24,268 nt of DNA from Hypsibius dujardini (GCA_001579985.1 LRSR01003941.1:1-24268); one strand, 5' to 3'. Positions 8,409 through 17,880 are shown, counted from the first letter of the stretch. Numbers and translations: made by a program. The notes: generated by a model not told the origin, from the letters alone.

Positions 8409-8648
8409 TCCCTTGCCCGCTTTTTGGCCATATTTGGTTTTACGCATGCTAGCCAATGTCCCGTTGAGTGATTATTACAAACTAGATCATTTTGGAAAGC
8501 CCATCTGTTACTCATCCTCAAGGTATAAAACCCGACGTTTGGATATCGGTCAAGTAAATGCTGTGATCAAAACTGAAGGGGTCAACAAGAAAGGGGGCGT
8601 TTTGTTTTTTCGTTAACACTCAGGTATGCAGGGTCCAATATTTAGGGT
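8409..8648 (+). repeat. Direct repeat copy 1, about 240 bp
   Basis: It shares with the copy at 8811-9060 an ordered series: a CCCTTGCCCGCTTTTTG-like start, GTCCCGTTGAGTGATTATTAC, GATCATTTTGGAAAGCC (exact in both), a TAAAACCGA-like block, GGTC(A/G)AG, a TTTTG(G)TTTTTTC block and a final GGGTCC. An open frame runs through both copies, but codon positions are not preserved well enough to call a gene. Confidence 0.65.
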
Positions 8649-8810
8649 TTCAATTTTTTGCGCGATGGAAACTTAAGGGATTCTAAAGAAATCAATCTTC
8701 AATTTATCAAGTTAAGGAACAACGGTCAACATCGAAAAAACGAAAGTGGGAGGGGACAAGAAGGGAGATGGGGAAGGAAGTTGTAGCCCAAGCCTCCCCA
8801 TCCCCTTCAT

Positions 8811-9060
8811 CCCTATCTCCCTTTTTGTTCCTTGTTGCTTTTACAGTTCTAACCAAGGTCCCTTTGAGTCATCATCACAAATTTGATCATTTTGGAAAGC
8901 CTAAGTATTTTCAATCTTTCAGTGTAAAAAAACCGAGTTTGGACATAGGTCGAGCAAAGGATGCGGCCATAACCATGGGTGTGAAGATAAATTATGTGGG
9001 TCTTTTGGTTTTTCTCAACTCAAGCCTGACTACGTCCTCGTCAAGGTCCCAGTGTTTAGA
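8811..9060 (+). repeat. Direct repeat copy 2, about 250 bp
   Basis: Diverged partner of 8409-8648 at an offset of about 402 bp. The longest identical core is GATCATTTTGGAAAGCC. No target duplication or terminal repeat could be identified, so the nature of the element is unknown. Confidence 0.65.
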
Positions 9061-9580
9061 TTAGCCCGCCCCGTGCCAAGCGTACGTATCGCAGTTTGGT
9101 AGTCACATACTAATGACCCCTCAATCAAATCAGAATTTACCAATCATAAACGCGCAACCTGCCGGTGCAGCGGACCAATCAAGAGAGAGACACCGGTTTC
9201 AGTAGCCTGCTGATCAGATTACGATACGATAGTTGAATTTCAGCACTACCCTGGCTATCCCGATACATTGATTGGTTGATTGGCTTGATCGCTCTTCAAA
9301 TTTACGTCCAATTTATTTCTCTCATCCCGGTGTTGCTTTTAAGGGATTAAGATTTTTTCGACTACCGACAAGCCCGAAGAGTTAATTTATTTTGAAAGAC
9401 GCGTTATTTCGTGGTTGCTGGGAAGTTTCGGGCCCTCAACCGGCGGGAGGATTTGTTGAGAAGAGCTCTTGTGTCATATATTTATTTGATCGACATTGCG
9501 GCGCTTCAGCGGAGTGGCGACGGCGGATTGATCTACCAACTTCTTCTTGGCACGTTAAGTTATTAGCGAGCACGGGCATT
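9061..9580. other. Intergenic stretch without a recognised gene
   Basis: Moderate GC around 9380-9560. TGATTGGTTGATTGGCTTGAT (9271-9291) is a short internal repeat. Open frames are short and unlike known families. Confidence 0.45.
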
Positions 9581-9584
9581 TCAG

Positions 9585-9643
9585 TATAAAACCAGATTGG
9601 ATCAGTGGAGGGAGAACTATCAGTGGAACTGGAAGACGCCGGA
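9585..9643 (+). promoter_or_regulatory. Candidate TATA promoter with short first exon
   Basis: TATAAA at 9585-9590 is followed by two TCAGTGGA motifs (9602, 9620), which resemble the arthropod initiator TCAGT, and by a donor-like GGAG|gtaaac at 9645. The TATA-to-initiator spacings (about 19 and 37 nt) are not ideal. A splice-like block 9761-9803 (TTTGTTACAG before it, AAG|gtaact after) could be the next untranslated exon. Which gene would use it is unknown; the CDC42 effector downstream is the nearest plus-strand candidate. Confidence 0.25.
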
Positions 9644-9803
9644 GGTAAACTTGATCTTTCAATTAATTTTTATACTTGCTCGCACTGTGGCTGAACTTTC
9701 AAAATCTCCCTTCTTTTTGTTAAGGACGAAAATTCTAAATCTTTTGAAATTTTGTTACAGCTGCAAATCCATAGAGGCGCGGAATTAATTTGAAAAAAAG
9801 AAG

Positions 9804-10215
9804 GTAACTTTCCAGACTTGAATGAATACAATCACGACTGCTAGATCGATTGATTGATTCAGTGAGGATTCAATAATCTGATTTTGTCGTTTTTATTAAC
9901 GATTGCTATCCCCAAGATGACGAATATTGTTGTTTAAATAACGTGATTAATTTTTAAATATAATATTAATAAATTTTAATTCACCGGTAAAATGAATTTA
10001 GATAAAAGACTTCTTATATTTAAAGGAAAATTCACATTTTCAGCATTTCAAATAGTATTTTAATTGAAATATCCTAATATTTACAGCAAATTAGGGATTT
10101 TTGAATACAAATATGCTTTTAAATATCGATTTCTGTTTCTATAACTTTAAAATATAACCACAAATTTTATTTACATCAAAAGCCACTTTTGAACTCATTT
10201 AAAATATCTTGATAC
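9804..10215. other. AT-rich intergenic DNA
   Basis: No coding signal, repeat array or motif of note. Confidence 0.5.
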
Positions 10216-10664
10216 ACACTTGCTTTTAATGCTTATGTACCCAAGTTAAAGCCACCCTCTAAGCTTTAGCCCTGCAAAATAGGGGGTCCGAGTTCGAGCC
10301 AATTCCAGCTACCACGTGTTGCTGCTTTTCGACGATTGATTATTTATTGATTGAACTCTCCCAACCATTGGAGAACAGAACGGAGTAAAATCAGAAAAAA
10401 ACATTAATATGCAACGTCTAACTGTGGTCGGTGTTACAGGTCGTGGCTTACTAGGCTGGGGCATTTTAGGCATCAAAACACATTCAAGAAATCAATCAAG
10501 GACACTTGACCGCCAAAAGATAAATTTGCTCAATCAATTGATCGATCGAAAACTGCTCGCGTTAGCTGGAATTGACTCGAACTCAGACCCCCCTCTCTAT
10601 TTTGCTGTGCTAAGGGTTAAAGGGTGGCTTTAACTTGGGCACATATACATTAAAAGCAAGTGTT
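10216..10664. mobile_element. 449-bp fold-back element with tRNA B-box-like arms
   Basis: The left arm (10216-10356) and right arm (10528-10664) are inverted copies. Both read, inward, ACACTTGCTTTTAATG, CCCAAGTTAAAGCCACCCT, GCAAAATAG and GAGTTCGAGCC or GAGTTCGAGTC, then CAATTCCAGCTA and a GATTGATT-rich stretch. GAGTTCGAGTC is close to the RNA polymerase III B box (GGTTCGANTCC). The arms may therefore be two head-to-head copies of a tRNA-derived short element, or one fold-back transposon. No coding capacity; spacer about 171 nt. Confidence 0.72.
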
Positions 10665-10886
10665 CCCACGCAAGTGTTAAACAACACTAATGTTTAGTGT
10701 GTTGAGGATCCACCAAATCAAGAGTCCATTAACTTTAGAAAGTAATCAATCAATCTATCAAGCGTCTATGTACTAAATTCGCCAGATTTTTCGGTATATA
10801 CGTTCAACGGACATTGTGTTTCTTTATTTTACTCTACCAGCATGACACTGACCACTTGTGTGTTTTTCCTCTCTTCTTTCCCACAG
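10665..10886. other. Spacer after the second fold-back element
   Basis: It contains a small palindrome, CACTAA-acatt-like, around 10683-10706 and a long pyrimidine tract ending CCCACAG at 10886, a strong acceptor look-alike. Nothing else seen. Confidence 0.4.
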
Positions 10887-11154
10887 CGGGTCTTTGGCAC
10901 TTGGACGTACATACGCTTTTGATGAGGCAGACGAACGTGTTTTGCTGACAGGACGGACAATCACTCTGTATATATATATTCATTGACAGCAGTGAAGGAA
11001 ATCGGATACAAGGTCGAGACCGGCGGACTACCAAGCAGCAATATAATACAATACTTCCGTTTGTCTGATCGACCGATCGCGTGAGATACCCAACCGACAT
11101 CGGTATACGAGAGAGACTCGTCTTCCTATCACAATAACTAACGATACCAGCCAG
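10887..11154 (+). other. Candidate untranslated exon or TATA-driven first exon
   Basis: It is bounded by a strong acceptor (TTTCTTTCCCACAG) and a strong donor CCAGCCAG|gtatgt (11155). A TATATATATAT run at 10969-10979 offers the alternative of transcription starting near 11000. No frame is open across it, so it would be non-coding. A second CAG|gtatgt donor lies at 11566. Assignment to the CDC42 effector gene is inference from strand and order only. Confidence 0.3.
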
Positions 11155-11575
11155 GTATGTATGTACTTTTCATAATTGGTCCGCATACAAAAGACCGTTT
11201 TCGCGCGTACCGGCACAGTTCTTCCGCGTTTGCCTTGATGGGTTTTTTGTTCGTCTTGAGTTGATTAACGTGAAATGAGAATCGAGACCATTGGGTGAGT
11301 TTTTTCTCCTCTTCGTCGACGTTGTGTGAAATATTATTGAAGGGTGCTGCGAGGAGGGTAAGAGTGACAGACAATGGCGTGCCTTTGATTAGTGTTGGGT
11401 GTCGTCGGTTATTAGACGCTATTGTGTTTTGTGTGTCTAAACTCAAACTTGGTTGACGGGTTTAGGGTGATTAACTTTTTGAGCGGATCTTTCTTTGGTG
11501 TTGTTTGCCACTTCTATTCCACGACAACTCTCCTCTCGTGTTACTACCTAGGTGGTTCCTATCAGGTATGTTAAT

Positions 11576-11877
11576 TGTGTCTGTTTTTCTGTCTGCCTGA
11601 ATGTCTGTCTGCTATCTGGCTCCTTGAATGATTAACACCATGTCTCCCTTTCTTATTGTGTGTCTGTTTGTCTGTTTGTCTGTCTTCTGTCTGTATGTCT
11701 CGCTGTCTTTGTGCCTCTCTCTGTCTTTCTATCTGAGTCTGTCTGTTTGTCTGTCTTTCTGTCTAAGTCTGTTTGTCTAAGTTTGCCTGTATCTTGGTCT
11801 GCGGCCTGATTGACTTCATCCCCTGTCTGTCTGCCTGCCATCCTGTCTCCCTGTCTGCCTGTTTGTCTGCTTGCTGG
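11576..11877 (+). repeat. Degenerate (TCTG)n array
   Basis: About 300 bp of TGTCTG, TGTTTG and TGCCTG units with interruptions. It produces artificial frames rich in S, V, C and L on one strand and Q, T, D and R on the other. Confidence 0.85.
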
Positions 11878-12402
11878 TCAAAACATTTGTATCCCTTAAC
11901 ACAGACAATTCGTGTTCCTAGTCGTAGTTCCCATGTTGTTCATCGCGCCTGGCCGGTCATAAAACGCAGTAAATCGACATTATTTTTCCTCTCTATAGAA
12001 CTCAAAAAATAAGTCACTCCCTCCGACTTCACATCGCAAACGTGAATCATCCCCCGATTTTTTTGCGTTTTCTGCCTTTTCAGCCAAACAATCAATAATA
12101 CCGAGACTCTGAGCGCGAGAAAGAACCTTAACAAACTGATCAGAGAAGATCCCTGTCTGCGTTCAACCAACGAGGAGCGGAGTGACTAATCTATTACATT
12201 TTTCTCTCCTCCCTAAGTCCCCCAGCTACCGCTGCTACTGCGCACAATTCTCACTCCACCCTCCGCCGGATGACTCAATCGCAAGAGTGAAGGACGTGTA
12301 GTAAGTCGCAAACCAGGAAACAATAATAAATGACGTCAATAATCAACATCCAACACAACCCGACCAATCGAAAGATCAGTCGTGATTCAGTCAGTTCAAA
12401 AT
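11878..12402. other. Spacer between opposed TCTG and CAGA arrays
   Basis: No gene recognised. It lies between a TCTG array on the left and a CAGA array on the right, so its ends could pair in RNA or DNA. Confidence 0.45.
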
Positions 12403-12547
12403 TCAGACAGGAAGACAGATAGGCAGACAGACAGACAGACAGACAGACATGCATGCATACATACATACATACAGACAGACAGAAATTGAGACAGAGATGT
12501 AGTCATTAAGGCAGCCAGAGAGCAGGCAAGCAGGCAGACAGGCAGAC
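12403..12547 (+). repeat. (CAGA)n/(CATA)n array
   Basis: CAGACAGA units, a GCATGCATACATACATACATAC core at about 12448-12472, then degenerate GCAGGCAG units. The array ends about 35 bp before the TATA box of the putative effector promoter. Confidence 0.85.
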
Positions 12548-12581
12548 TTCTCAAAGGTGGCCTTCAAAGAATGCGTAGCGG

Positions 12582-12591
12582 TATATAAAAG
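12582..12591 (+). promoter_or_regulatory. TATA box, putative CDC42 effector promoter
   Basis: TATATAAAAG is a near-perfect TATA box. Transcription would start about 30 nt on, near 12612, within a C/A-rich stretch. From there the sequence is GC-richer than its surroundings up to the first coding exon of the CDC42 effector at 13827, which fits a long 5' leader. An acceptor-like TTTTTTGTTGCAG ending at 13112 suggests the leader may itself be spliced. Confidence 0.5.
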
Positions 12592-12611
12592 AAACCGGCC
12601 TCGCAACTTCT

Positions 12612-13826
12612 TCCACCACACAGATACACACACACGTACACTGCGCTTTCGATTTGTGTTTACTTTTTCTGGCACTTCATTTTGCGGCTCATCTTTTTTC
12701 AACGCTGTCGCTACGCACTGCCGTCCCGTCATCAGTAGTCAGTAGTCAGAGTAGTAGTCACAATCGAGTGCCGACGTCGTGGACGATTTGAACGATTTAT
12801 ATTTACCCGCGTCGTCTTGTCTGTGAAAATTCTCACCATACCGTCCAATACATACCATCACCGGTGCACGGTTTAGAGTGTCTCTCTCTACTGGTAATTT
12901 CACTTGTCGTCGGCGCATTCTTTTCGGAACATTCGTCTCTTCCATTTTTACGACTGGCTACTGCCGCAAATTCCGTAAACTGTAGAATTTTTTACTACCA
13001 CTCTTTCACCGAGTTTGGCTGGCAGCAGCGCCGGAAGAAAATATGTGTAACCTTGTATATACTTTGCCGTCGTTGTAGTCGCATTTTAATGGGCTTCTCT
13101 TTTTTGTTGCAGGGTGATATTTTACGATCATTCTTCTCGCTCTTCATCGGCGCAATTCTCTTCATTCTCACATTTTCCGCGGCTCGCGTTCGTCGTTTGT
13201 TTCGCACCGTTCCGGATGGAAGGAATTTGCTGTCATTGATTTGAAGGCGCTCTCTGACTTTTTCTCTCACTCAAGAAGCTCAGAACGACAGCTGACGGGG
13301 AGAAATCCGGCGATTTGCGATTGGATGTAATTGTGTTGCCGTTTTTTCTTCGGCACACAACACAAGTATACGCCCGTTTATTATCTCCCCTCGACGCGAT
13401 TGATTGTTACCGGGCCAAGAGTGTTTGTATCGCTCTGTACAGCCGGCGGTGATTTGTCGGGGGTTTAAAAGTCCGCTTGCGTCGGATTAGGCCTCGTCAT
13501 CGTCGACTATCGCTCTTGCTATATATAATCGTCGGATATCGTCGCGGTTACCTGGATTGGATTGCAGATTTAGATTAGCGGTGGGGACTTTGACGCTTTT
13601 GTTTCCGGTTCCGGGTGTACTTTCTCTCTTGTCTTTCGTTTCTGTTGGAAGAGGACTCACGAAGGAGGACAAGCGGAAGGTGCTGAGAACAAATTCCTGC
13701 CGTTTTTTGGAAGCGTTTGGAGAGAATTTGTGGAAGCAGAAGCTTGCTGTTGCTGGACTGACTAGTGTGAACGGTGGTAGTTTTGACGTGGTACGTCGTC
13801 AGTTCTTCATGGTTTCGGCTGGTATT
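12612..13826 (+). other. Putative 5' leader region of the CDC42 effector gene
   Basis: No convincing coding sequence. The open frames at 12864-13244 and 13557-13904 lack a good ATG start at their 5' ends; the latter contains the true N-terminal exon at its 3' end. The region carries several CG-rich blocks. Confidence 0.45.
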
Positions 13827-13892
13827 ATGGCGACGAGTGTGCGGCTGGGCCATCTCTGGCGGAATTGCTGTGGAGTGCCGGAGACGTCACCG
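13827..13892 (+). CDS. CDC42 effector exon 1: N-terminus with vicinal cysteines
   Basis: It encodes MATSVRLGHLWRNCCGVPET and two more residues (SP), ending before the strong donor gtgagt at 13893. The W-x-x-C-C arrangement resembles the W...CC N-terminus of the family. Confidence 0.82.
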
Positions 13893-16639
13893 GTGAGTTT
13901 GTGATGATCTGTTTTGGGGCGGTGTGGAGTGAAAAGAAGATTGACAGACAAAATTTGAGATAGATAAGACACACGAAGGGGAAGACAAGCAGACAAGTAG
14001 ACAAGCAGACAAGCAGGTATCTAGGCAGAGGAAATGCTCTTCAGTTTGTTCCTGGTTACGGAAAGACATCTGCTTGTTAACTTCGTTTGCTGGAGCGTTG
14101 TGTAACAACAATTCTCTCTGGCCATGGTTTTCATGTTTATAAATAAAAAGTGGAGTGACGTCTGTTTACAATATTTATTATGGATTCGTTGTGTTATGCC
14201 ATTTGTGTATCCAAAATATTTTCATGTATCATCGTATGATAATCATAAAAATAATGTGAACAGATTTTTTAAAAGCTTGAAAGACGGCTTCACCTCCCAT
14301 GACTATTATTATTACAGATTTTGCACACTAAATGAAATTCTAATATTCTGTCTTCAATGAGTTCCTCTTCTAGATAAATTTAATATTTGCCTTATTATAA
14401 GGGGAGTTGTATTGTGTGTGTTGTTTAAATATCAATAACAGCATTTTAACTTACAGTTCAAAATATATACCCGAATTGCAGATCGACACTGATTGGCTTT
14501 ACTTATAATAGTTTTAGTTAGAATCTTTTCTTAGTATTTTGAGCCGTTTGAATTAGTGGGATATTGTAATCTTTTCTCCGGAAAAAGAAAAACGAACGCG
14601 TTCGAACAGCTGTGCGACGTAACCGGGAAAAGACGCGAACTTATTAGCAATCATCCACCGGTAGAACTCTCGTTGAACTTCGTGATTTCCGCCGACATCA
14701 ATATACTGTAGTCTGTCAGTTCTTCTTTCATAACTGCGTGCTTGGAGAGAGCCTAAGCAAAGCTCTCTCCCGTCGTGCATTAGAAAATCAATCGAGCAGA
14801 AGTTTCCTGACGGGAAAGTGTAATTTTTCAATTCCACAACGGACTGCCGAAGAAAGCGCGCCGCTCGCTCGCATCTTACGTAATGTTAAAGTTCAATTAC
14901 GGTTCAAAAGCGGCTCTCTTAAGAAATTGACACAGATGTATGCACATTGCGCACTATAGAAATTACAATTACATAGACGTGTCATGGCATACGAATTCAG
15001 TCAATGTATGTTAAGACATTATTACGGTCGTATCTCTCTTGTCTATTTATAGTCTTTCTGTCTGCCTGTATGATTGTTTCTGTCTGGTTGTCTGTCTGTC
15101 TGTCTGTCTGTTGTCTGTCTGTTAGTCTGTCTGTTAGTCTGTCTGTTAGTCTGTTAGTCTGTCTGTTTGTCTGTCTATCTAACTATATCTATCTTTACGG
15201 CTGTCTGTATCTGTCTGTCTGCCTGTAAAGATAGGTAGATGCTTTGTGTATTCATTATCTTATGGGTCTATTCTTGTTCTTTCCAGCAACAAAGGATCGA
15301 CCGATCGATGATTGGATTTCCGACGGATTTTCGGCACGTCGGCCATATTGGGTCGACCGAAGTCGGTTCCCCTAATAGCTCCGTAAGTTGTCTGTGTGTA
15401 GTTTCCTGATGCAGCTAGTGCGTCTTGCTCGAATGACTTTGGAGTGCCTTTCTGTTTGTGCTCCTGTCCGTATTTGCCTGTCCCGGTGTATGATGGATCG
15501 ACTTATTCCGGTCTAAGTGCCGCATCGTTTCCTCAAAGAGGACGCAGTGCCGTGTCCCGGAATACCAGTGTTATATATATGTATGGTTGCCTTCCTGTTT
15601 AGGTCGCCCTTTAGTTCCATGGGTACTGGGTCGTTAAGTACTAAATAGGGAGATATTGGGGACACATTTAACATTTTTAGTTTAGTTTTTGGAAGTGGGA
15701 GGGGGGATCGAGAGTGGAATGTTAACGTATGTGATGATTGATTTTTACGGGATTCTCTTCCCCCGTTGCTTATATCCGCAGCGGGGAGAGATGAGTGTTT
15801 AGATGAAAGAGTTTGTTTTAAGGCGGCTTGATGGAGTTTAACGTAGTTAACGACGGATAGACGTTTGACACACATATTGCGCGTGGTTTATTTGTTTTCA
15901 CAACCGGCGACCGCAAGTTCCTTCGGTTTCCTGTTCGAAATTGGAGCTTGAGGTTAATCCGTAGTCAGACAGACGCAAACACGATTTGGGCAAACAGACA
16001 GACAACGAGTCAGACAAACAGACAGACAGACAGCCAGGCAGACAGAAAGAAAGAAAGGCAGACAAAAAGGAAGGCAGACAGGCAGGGAGGTAACTTACGC
16101 ACAGACAAAGATGACAAACACTGACAGACAGACAGACCGACAGACAAACAAACAAACAGACAGGCAAATACAGAGACACATAGGTGTACGCATAGACACA
16201 AAGATACACAGACGAACAAACAGGCAGATAGACGGGCAGGCAGGCCGGCAAGTATACATACAAACAGGCATACATACTGTCAGACAGGCGCCAGATAGAC
16301 AATCCTTCAGGCAGACAGACAGACAGCTAGACAAACAGCCAGACAGACAGCCGGATTGACAGACGCAGAGACAGACAGAGGGACATACACAGTGACACTG
16401 ACATGAACACAAGGCCTGCCATTCCCTCGGTAATCGGTTGTGACTGCCTTAGCCTCCGGTTATCTGTTTGTCTGTGTCTCTGTCAACTTCGCGGCACATG
16501 TCAGATCGGATCATTCCCAAATAATAGCTGTTTTTTGTTGCAGTTGTCTGCGGTACAGACGCAGATGCAGTCCAAAGGCGGCTACGACCAGGCCCTTCCG
16601 GTCAACTACGACCTCAAAGTCCGAGACGTGGAACGGTGA
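13827..16639 (+). CDS. CDC42 small effector protein (SPEC/CDC42SE family), CRIB domain
   Basis: Coding exons 13827-13892, 15287-15382 and 16544-16639 join in phase 0 at both junctions to give 85 residues. This matches the known 79-84 residues of vertebrate members. SPEC proteins bind GTP-loaded CDC42 and act at the plasma membrane on actin organisation. Visible: a vicinal pair Cys14-Cys15 near the N-terminus, the place of the family's palmitoylated cysteines; RIDRSMIG; the CRIB motif IGFPTDFRHVGHIG (31-44), fitting I-x-x-P-x(2,4)-F-x-H-x(2)-H-[VI]-G; and the family's conserved QMQSKGGY (61-68). Differences: the run of basic residues usually found before IDRSMIG is reduced to QQR, and the last 17 residues are not familiar. 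ATG 13827 was chosen (A at -3, G at +4); an in-frame ATG at 13809 would add six residues. It appears intact. Confidence 0.92.
13944..14020 (+). repeat. Degenerate CAGA/CAAG array
   Basis: GACAGACAAA, then repeated GACAAGCAGACAAG units in effector intron 1. Its complement is the TCTG array at 15054-15232 in the same intron. Confidence 0.7.
14744..14770. other. Perfect 9-bp hairpin
   Basis: GGAGAGAGC (14744-14752) and GCTCTCTCC (14762-14770) are separated by nine bases. No T-run follows, and there is no tRNA or other known fold. It is probably incidental, within intron 1. Confidence 0.4.
15054..15232 (+). repeat. (TCTG)n array ending about 55 bp before the CRIB exon
   Basis: Runs of TCTG interrupted by TTAGTCTG and a TCTATCTAACTATATCTATC stretch. 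On the sense strand of the effector gene it reads UCUG, complementary to the CAGA array in the next intron. Confidence 0.88.
15287..15382 (+). CDS. CDC42 effector exon 2: CRIB motif exon
   Basis: A 96-nt exon (32 codons, phase 0 at both ends) between TTCTTTCCAG and gtaagt. It contains IDRSMIGFPTDFRHVGHIG and ends in a Ser/Asn/Pro stretch. Being symmetric, it can be skipped without a frameshift, which would remove the whole CDC42-binding motif. Confidence 0.93.
15383..16543 (+). other. CDC42 effector intron 2
   Basis: 1161 nt from gtaagt to TTTTTTGTTGCAG. It contains the long CAGA array; the rest has no recognised feature. Minus-strand frames at 15513-15875 and 15898-16302 have no known domain, and the latter is a repeat shadow. 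Confidence 0.75.
15966..16395 (+). repeat. Long degenerate (CAGA)n array
   Basis: About 430 bp of CAGACAGA with GCAGGCAG, CAAACAAA and CATACATA variants in effector intron 2. It is the largest microsatellite in the window. Confidence 0.88.
16544..16639 (+). CDS. CDC42 effector exon 3: conserved C-terminal motif
   Basis: It starts after TTGTTGCAG with LSAVQTQMQSKGGYDQ and ends VRDVER-TGA. The QMQSKGGY block identifies the family. CGGTGA could be misread as a donor (CG|gtgaaa), but length and family comparison favour the stop. Confidence 0.9.
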   Translation: MSAVQTQMQSKGGYDQALPVNYDLKVRDVER

Positions 16640-17440
16640 AATCATCAATCGTCGTCATCACTCGGGTTACTACGTTTTTCCTGCAACTTTCTTTCCTACA
16701 CATGCTGTCGCCTCCTCTCTCTCAGGCGGTAGACACATATCACCCCGTAACTGTACAAAAAACAACCCGACCTCTCCGCATCTGTATGCCTGAATTCGGA
16801 GACACTAGATTGGGGAAAGACGTTTCATATCCACACAGCGGACCATATTTTTGTTGTTTGTTTGTGGGACAATTGTTTTAGAAGAGTTTAAAAAAGACGT
16901 GTTTGGTCCTTCATATGTGTTGCACATATGCGTGTGATATGGATGGTTACTCGATATTGCTGACTGTAATAAGCGGGGGAGAGATGCTTTTTTCTGACTG
17001 CTTGCGGCGGCAGTCGCTTTTTGTCTTTACCTTTTGTTTTTCCATAGAGCGAGAGAATTGGCTGATGACAGAGCCAATTCTCGAAAGAGATGAAATGGTT
17101 TTATTATTTGGATTATGTCTTTAAAAATAGCAGCTGACATGTTCTGTCACAGATTAAGAAAGCAATAGATGTGTCTGTCTCTGTATCTATCTGTCTGGTT
17201 TTTTTCAATAACTAACGAAACGCTCCGGGAGGTCTGCATCTTTGCTGCTGGATTCGCGCTGGGTGGCGGTGGAAGGTGCAATTGAGTTGAGGAGGATGTG
17301 GCTTTTTGAAGCGCCTCAAATGTGCAGTGTCTAATTGCGTAAGCTTTCTGCACAGCTTGGTGTTCGCTGTGGGTGATGGACTGATGGACGGACGTATGGA
17401 AATGATTCATAGTGTGTCAGGTTTCCGATGGGATTAGTAA
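16640..17440. other. Downstream region of the CDC42 effector gene
   Basis: Presumably the 3' UTR and beyond. No canonical AATAAA was noticed close to the stop. Open frames at 16636-16881 (+) and 17147-17410 (-) show no known domain. Confidence 0.4.
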
Positions 17441-17449
17441 GTTACCCAA

Positions 17450-17606
17450 CGTTCCTGTAAAGTGGAACTCTGGATATATGGATGTGGAAACAAACTTCTT
17501 TGTTGACTCTTTCCAATTCAGAATTAAAGTTAAAATCGGTGGGCATCATCCAAATATTTTTGAAACAGACCAACGGACAGTGACAGCGAAAGGCAGGCAA
17601 GCAAGC

Positions 17607-17649
<43 letters not shown>

Positions 17650-17880
17650 AGACAGACAGATAGACAGACAATTAATCCCAAGACTGAGATGTTGCTTTGC
17701 CCCCGGACATCGCCCTGACATCGGAGAGGGATTCTATTAACGCCAATCGACTCCAAATTGAATTTTGAGAGAGACAGTCCCAATAATCTTCGAATGAAAT
17801 CTTTTGTGAAAATCGACGTTTTTACAGTCAAAATCAGAAAACCCAATTTTCAAAAACTTCAGTTCTTGTATCAAATTTGG
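17450..17880. mobile_element. Possible second fold-back of the 4928-5583 family, with a CAGA array at its centre
   Basis: The minus strand of about 17750-17846 resembles the left arm of the large fold-back: both conceptually read TVKT...SKFN.(K/E)SI. The plus strand near 17505-17555 (AATTCAGAATTAAAGTT...ATCGG..GGCATCATCC) resembles the inner arm in inverted orientation. Similarity is patchy and outer termini were not found, so boundaries are approximate. Confidence 0.35.
17583..17668 (+). repeat. (CAGA)n microsatellite
   Basis: Its central run is the purest in the window: uninterrupted CAGA units from about 17606 to 17646. It sits between the arms of the possible second fold-back element. 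High purity suggests recent expansion. Confidence 0.9.

Larger units (their letters stand above)
13893..15286 (+). other. CDC42 effector intron 1
   Basis: 1394 nt from gtgagt to TTCTTTCCAG. It holds a CAGA-like array at 13944-14020, AT-rich DNA, a 9-bp hairpin at 14744-14770 and a TCTG array at 15054-15232. A 94-codon minus-strand frame at 14553-14837 has no recognisable domain. Confidence 0.75.

Noticed and set aside
12403-12547. CRISPR-like regular repeat spacing
   Set aside because: It is a tetranucleotide microsatellite without unique spacers in a eukaryotic context.
12864-13244. 126-codon frame with membrane-like stretches
   Set aside because: It has no ATG at its start, spans an acceptor-like site at 13112, and lies in the likely 5' leader; no homology recognised.
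14553-14837. 94-codon minus-strand frame in effector intron 1
   Set aside because: It starts with ATG and has mixed composition, but no domain, splice context or neighbouring partner could be recognised. Kept only as a mention.
15898-16412. Several overlapping 69-134 codon frames rich in Cys, Leu, Ser and Val (CLSVCLSV-like)
   Set aside because: They translate the (TCTG)n/(CAGA)n arrays; all frames of a 4-bp repeat can stay open. The same applies at 2119-2669, 11653-11841, 12275-12732, 15004-15228 and 17530-17846.
16636-16641. Splice donor gtgaaa at the end of the effector's third exon
   Set aside because: The in-frame TGA gives a protein of the expected family length, and no further conserved exon was found downstream.
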